Assembly (NCBI GenBank): GCA_031296915.1
Contig: JAVDPC010000038.1
Span: 1-48,538, forward strand
Direction: 5' to 3'
Length of the DNA: 48,538 nucleotides
Source of the DNA: Cerasicoccus frondis
GTDB taxonomy: Bacteria; Verrucomicrobiota; Verrucomicrobiia; Opitutales; Cerasicoccaceae
The notes under the pieces were generated by a model, which saw nothing but the letters and a program-made list of their open reading frames with translations, ran no database searches and was not told where the DNA came from. Below are positions 46,428 to 48,538 of this stretch, one piece after another (positions within the stretch are counted from its first letter, which is position 1; each line of letters starts with the position of its first letter). The translations under genes were made by a program, and so were the position numbers.

Positions 46428-46574
46428 GCAACGGTGAGCATAGCTCTCCAGAGTCACTGCGGAAAAAGCAAACTCCCGGCGAATTTACTACTCAGAAATC
46501 TTGCCTTCCGCCCCCATTTCTGACATATTAAAAAACATCCGCTCAGGCGTCAGGTAAGCCCTCAAGACTACCTT

Positions 46575-46662
46575 AAGTATCGCCGACTGCGCGACCAAGC
46601 GTCGCCGACTGTCACTCGAAGTGTCGCCGACACTTCTCCGGAGCATCGCCGACGCTTCGGCA
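46575..46662. repeat. Four 22-bp phased repeats, iteron-like
   Basis: Four units begin at 46575, 46597, 46619 and 46641, exactly 22 bases apart. Each is a 13-base core, [AG]AG[CT][AG]TCGCCGAC, followed by 9 variable bases. The core is built around the odd palindrome TCG-C-CGA; in unit 3 it extends to GAAGTGTCG-C-CGACACTTC (46618-46636). The period is about two helical turns, so bound proteins would sit on the same face of the DNA. The period is not a multiple of 3, so it is not a protein repeat. Confidence 0.85.
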
Positions 46663-46669
46663 CACTTAA

Positions 46670-46719
46670 GCCCGTATGATGGTCTCACCTTCGAGCTGGT
46701 GTGAGTGTAACATACGGGC
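46670..46719. repeat. Hairpin downstream of the integrase gene
   Basis: Perfect 9-bp outer stem GCCCGTATG (46670-46678) with CATACGGGC (46711-46719), and an inner bulged stem CTCACC (46684-46689) with GGTGTGAG (46698-46705). It lies about 80 bases past the integrase stop. It could be a transcription end, a recombination site or a structured RNA. The canonical attC core boxes are absent and no T-run follows on either side. Confidence 0.6.
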
Positions 46720-46799
46720 GTGTTTGATCCAACCTACAGGCCGACTTCTTCTCCAAGACAACCGAGATGTTACTGAATGTCGCCCTTGGGCTTTCAAGC

Positions 46800-48035
46800 C
46801 TACCCAGCCAAACGATCCATGGGACTTACGATGCCAAAGGGTTTCTTCATGACATGAGTGTAAATCTGCGTGGTTTCCAACTGCTCATGCCCCAAGAGCT
46901 CCTGCACCGTTCGGATGTCCACACCGCCTTCCAACAAATGAGTCGCAAAGCTGTGGCGCAAGGTGTGCGAAGTCACACGCTTATCAATGCCTGCAGCCAC
47001 TGTCGCACGCCGAACTGCGGTTTGATAGGAGTTCTCCAGTGCGTGGTGACGCTTCTGCTCGCCGCTACGAGGGTCGGTGGCCAACTTGCTGGCGGGAAAC
47101 AAATACTGCCAATTAAAGTCTTTTCGCTGTTGACGGTATTTGCGCTCCATCGCGGTCTTCATACTCGTGCCCGCAAAACCTGTCGCCAAGTCTCCCCGCA
47201 ATACCCGGCGCACTGCCTTCAACTGCTCGCGCAAGGGAGCCTCGAGCGAGCCGGGCAGCACCGTTACCCGATCCTTGTCCCCCTTGCCTCCGCGCACCAC
47301 CAATTGGCCACGCTCAAAATCCAGATCCATCACCCGAATATGCAGCAACTCGGAAATCCGAAGACCCGAGCCGTATTGAAGCCGAGCCATGAGTGAAAAC
47401 TGCGGCGTAAAGGCCCCCAGCAAACGCTCCACCTCAGCCGTAGAAAGCACCACCGGCATGCGACGGCGCTGCGGCGCACGCGTGGCCCCCTTAAACTCCA
47501 CCTCAGCCTGCCCCAACACATGACGGTAAAAGAATAACAATGCGTTAAATGCCTGCTTTTGCGTGCTTGCCGAGACCTGCTCGACCTCCGCCAACTGACT
47601 AAAAAACCGCACGGCGTCCTCAGCACTGGCAGCCATCGCATTAACCGGATTCAAGAAAGCCTGAAAACGCCTCAGCCACGCCAAGTACCCCTGCTCAGTA
47701 CGATAACTCAGGTGCTTCAGCCGCATTTGACGACGCATCTGCCGCCCCGCATCATCCATGGCCATCGCATTTTCAAAAAACCACTTCATCGCCGACGCCC
47801 ACTGCTTTTCTTGCCACGGCTCCGGCTTACGCTCCATCACCGCCGACCGCCAAAAACGTCGACCATTATCCCGATCCCCCGGCCAATCCAATCCATGCTT
47901 GGCGCAGTAGCCAAGATACCATTTGAGCGTAATCATCCACTGCTCTCGCTGCTTCGCACTTAGCCGCTCATCCGCCCTCAATAACTCCTCCAGCCATGCC
48001 CTCATGTACGCGAACAATAGATGAAACCATTTCAT
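46800..48035 (-). CDS. intI: Integron integrase (IntI-type tyrosine recombinase) with N-terminal extension
   Basis: Tyrosine recombinase of 411 residues. Catalytic residues are Arg226 (SGLRISELL), His357 and Arg360 (HTLRHSFATHLL), His383 (LLGHEQLETT) and Tyr392 (IYTHV). The IntI-specific insert is present: WQYLFPASKLATDPRSG followed by RHHALENSYQ, which separates integron integrases from XerC/D. The usual IntI starts near LSYRTEQGYLAWLRRF (here about residue 109), so about 108 extra residues precede it; they contain W-rich helices like a second SAM-like core-binding domain. ATG 48035 is the chosen start (ATG 48005 is possible). Integrases of this type insert gene cassettes at attI. Confidence 0.93.
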   Translation of the reverse strand: MKWFHLLFAYMRAWLEELLRADERLSAKQREQWMITLKWYLGYCAKHGLDWPGDRDNGRRFWRSAVMERKPEPWQEKQWASAMKWFFENAMAMDDAGRQMRRQMRLKHLSYRTEQGYLAWLRRFQAFLNPVNAMAASAEDAVRFFSQLAEVEQVSASTQKQAFNALLFFYRHVLGQAEVEFKGATRAPQRRRMPVVLSTAEVERLLGAFTPQFSLMARLQYGSGLRISELLHIRVMDLDFERGQLVVRGGKGDKDRVTVLPGSLEAPLREQLKAVRRVLRGDLATGFAGTSMKTAMERKYRQQRKDFNWQYLFPASKLATDPRSGEQKRHHALENSYQTAVRRATVAAGIDKRVTSHTLRHSFATHLLEGGVDIRTVQELLGHEQLETTQIYTHVMKKPFGIVSPMDRLAG

Positions 48036-48060
48036 GTTATGCAAGATAATTCGCGTACAT
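48004..48060. promoter_or_regulatory. 11-bp inverted repeat around the integrase start
   Basis: ATGTACGCGAA (48004-48014) and TTCGCGTACAT (48050-48060) are perfect inverted copies, 35 bases apart, with the integrase ATG at 48035 between them. The right arm touches the proposed -10 box. A protein bound to both arms could loop the DNA or block the promoter; the integrase itself or a regulator are both possible. Confidence 0.55.
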
Positions 48061-48089
48061 AAATATCATCAAACAGGGATTACAATCAA
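48060..48089 (-). promoter_or_regulatory. Candidate sigma-70 promoter of the integrase
   Basis: On the minus strand TTGATT (complement of 48084-48089) and TATTTA (complement of 48060-48065) are 18 bases apart, about 25 bases upstream of the chosen ATG. The boxes match the consensus at 4 or 5 of 6 positions. Confidence 0.45.
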
Positions 48090-48208
48090 GCTAAGTGCTT
48101 GACTCATAGGCCCATTGAGCCAACATTCTATCAACACAAGCATGAGATTGTACATGACAAATTTCATGTATAACTTAAGTTCGGTCAGAATACTTTTTCT
48201 CGTATTTC

Positions 48209-48282
48209 CTTTGGGTCTTCGCGTCTTTGCGTGAGATTCAAAAACGCATGAGTGGTTCACGCCAAGACCCGGAGACCCAAAG
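48209..48282. repeat. Inverted repeat of the ACGCAAAGAC type
   Basis: Left arm CTTTGGGTCTTCGCGTCTTT (from 48209, arm to 48234) and right arm 48256-48282 (ending GGAGACCCAAAG) are imperfect inverted copies. The words GCGTCTTTGCGTGA and TTCACGCCAAGACCC are of the same style as the ACGAAG repeats at 2748-2831: short direct words repeated every 9-10 bases and then inverted. Confidence 0.75.
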
Positions 48283-48403
48283 CCACTCCGCTACAGAAAA
48301 TGTAATACCATCACACTGAGGAATTGCCATCTGCCTGAAACCCACCTACAAAGATTCCCACTCCACAACCATGCAACCGCAACCAGCAACCGAACCAGTC
48401 GAG

Positions 48404-48454
48404 GTAGCTGACCCTTCATCCCGCGCCTTTAGGCGCTCCATGACGGTCAGCTAC
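48404..48454. repeat. REP-like hairpin
   Basis: GTAGCTGACC (48404-48413) pairs perfectly with GGTCAGCTAC (48445-48454), and an inner stem GCGCC-TTTA-GGCGC (48423-48436) closes it; TTCAT (48415-48419) and ATGAC (48440-48444) pair partly in between. The GTAG start, palindrome and bulge are typical of REP sequences that are moved by RAYT-type enzymes. No RAYT gene is in this window. Confidence 0.6.
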
Positions 48455-48475
48455 TCTTAGCGTTCGCTGAATAGA

Positions 48476-48538
48476 ATGAAATCACAATATGCAAAGATTC
48501 TAAGTCCATTTCCTGAAGAAGAAAAAAAGGAAATCCTG
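48476..48538 (+). CDS. Possible start of a gene cut by the window edge
   Basis: An ATG at 48476 opens 21 codons without a stop to the end of the window (MKSQYAKILSPF and so on, rich in Lys and Glu). It lies on the strand and side where the first integron cassette gene would be. Too short to assign; it may be chance. Confidence 0.35.
   Translation, partial: MKSQYAKILSPFPEEEKKEIL

Larger units (their letters stand above)
46428..46799. other. 372-base non-coding gap between dnaX and the integrase
   Basis: The gap separates the dnaX stop from the integrase stop (the genes are convergent). It contains a four-unit phased repeat (46575-46662), a 7-bp inverted repeat CTTAAGT/ACTTAAG around it (46572-46578 and 46664-46670), and a hairpin (46670-46719). 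No convincing gene is seen; a 66-codon minus-strand frame overlaps the repeats and is rejected. No rRNA or tRNA is seen. Confidence 0.7.
48045..48475. other. 431-base gap beyond the integrase, repeats but no gene
   Basis: Upstream of the integrase, where attI and the first cassette would normally lie. It holds the promoter and inverted repeat, a 7-bp inverted repeat TACATGA-CAAATT-TCATGTA (48151-48170), the repeat at 48209-48282 and the hairpin at 48404-48454. I looked for the attI/attC core GTTRRRY on both strands and found none. A 63-codon minus-strand frame overlaps a repeat and is rejected. Confidence 0.65.

Noticed and set aside
44805..46457. Long open frame of about 550 codons on the minus strand across dnaX
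   Set aside because: It is exactly antisense to dnaX, has a repetitive Gly/Val/Ala/Asp composition typical of the reverse frame of a GC-rich gene, and lacks any motif.
46488..46688. 66-codon minus-strand frame over the 22-bp repeats
   Set aside because: Repeat period of 22 is not a multiple of three and the frame has no start signal or similarity; treated as non-coding.
46670..46719. Hairpin considered as an attC recombination site
   Set aside because: The RYYYAAC and GTTRRRY boxes required at the ends are absent; kept only as an unexplained hairpin.
46767..47396. Plus-strand frame of about 209 codons
   Set aside because: Antisense to the integrase C-terminus, no recognisable domain.
48069..48260. 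63-codon minus-strand frame
   Set aside because: Its first third is translated from the inverted repeat at 48209-48282 (SHAKTRRPKG type sequence), a common false gene from such repeats.

Overview
The window looks like chromosomal DNA of a Verrucomicrobiota bacterium, most likely an Opitutia/Puniceicoccales-type marine or brackish species. That is an inference from gene content: two PEP-CTERM exported proteins, two formylglycine sulfatases, a glycine decarboxylase P protein split in two, a TamA/TamB pair, and a five-gene cluster with the layout of the Akkermansia Amuc_1098-Amuc_1102 pilus-like locus. Gene density is high and about 37 coding regions can be supported, one of them running off the right edge. 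I found no rRNA, tRNA or CRISPR array.

Layout. 1-2.7 kb: chemoreceptor and single-domain response regulator (minus). 2.8-7.0 kb: GNAT acetyltransferase, a small unknown gene, then gcvPA - unknown 204-aa gene - gcvPB (minus), with repeats of the ACGAAG type around the GNAT part. 7.2-10.6 kb: two PEP-CTERM proteins and a sulfatase (plus). 10.7-13.8 kb: hisG, a Bcp peroxiredoxin, an orphan winged-helix response regulator and a 5'-3' exonuclease. 13.85-21.1 kb: the pilus/secretin operon on the minus strand (pilin-like protein, PilM-PilN fusion, PilO/Amuc_1100-like protein, small inner-membrane protein, secretin), closed by a strong intrinsic terminator. 21.2-24.0 kb: Nudix hydrolase and pyruvate dehydrogenase E1 alpha/beta, again with a strong terminator. 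24.0-26.3 kb: exported sulfatase translationally coupled to an SGNH esterase. 26.4-32.4 kb: oxidative pentose phosphate genes pgl and opcA divergent from yraN, zwf and a GT-C-like membrane protein. 32.4-38.7 kb: secreted trypsin-like protease, GNAT, RLAN/ATP-grasp ligase, SET protein, ferric-reductase-like flavoprotein, secreted HAD phosphatase. 38.7-44.8 kb: tamB-tamA with a MITE-like insertion exactly at the tamA stop codon. 44.9-46.4 kb: dnaX lacking the usual zinc-finger cysteines. 46.4-48.5 kb: an accessory end with a phased 22-bp repeat array, hairpins, an N-terminally extended integron integrase and further repeats.

How the parts fit. The pilus cluster forms an inner-membrane-to-outer-membrane assembly platform without its motor ATPases. 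Sulfatases, the SGNH esterase and PEP-CTERM proteins point to use of sulfated polysaccharides. zwf, pgl and opcA together make and assemble the NADPH-producing branch. The most unusual signals are the 22-bp array next to the integrase, the MITE at tamA, the zinc-less DnaX, the RLAN/SET/GNAT neighbourhood and the unknown gene between the two glycine decarboxylase halves. All functional calls rest on reading motifs by eye; no database search was possible.
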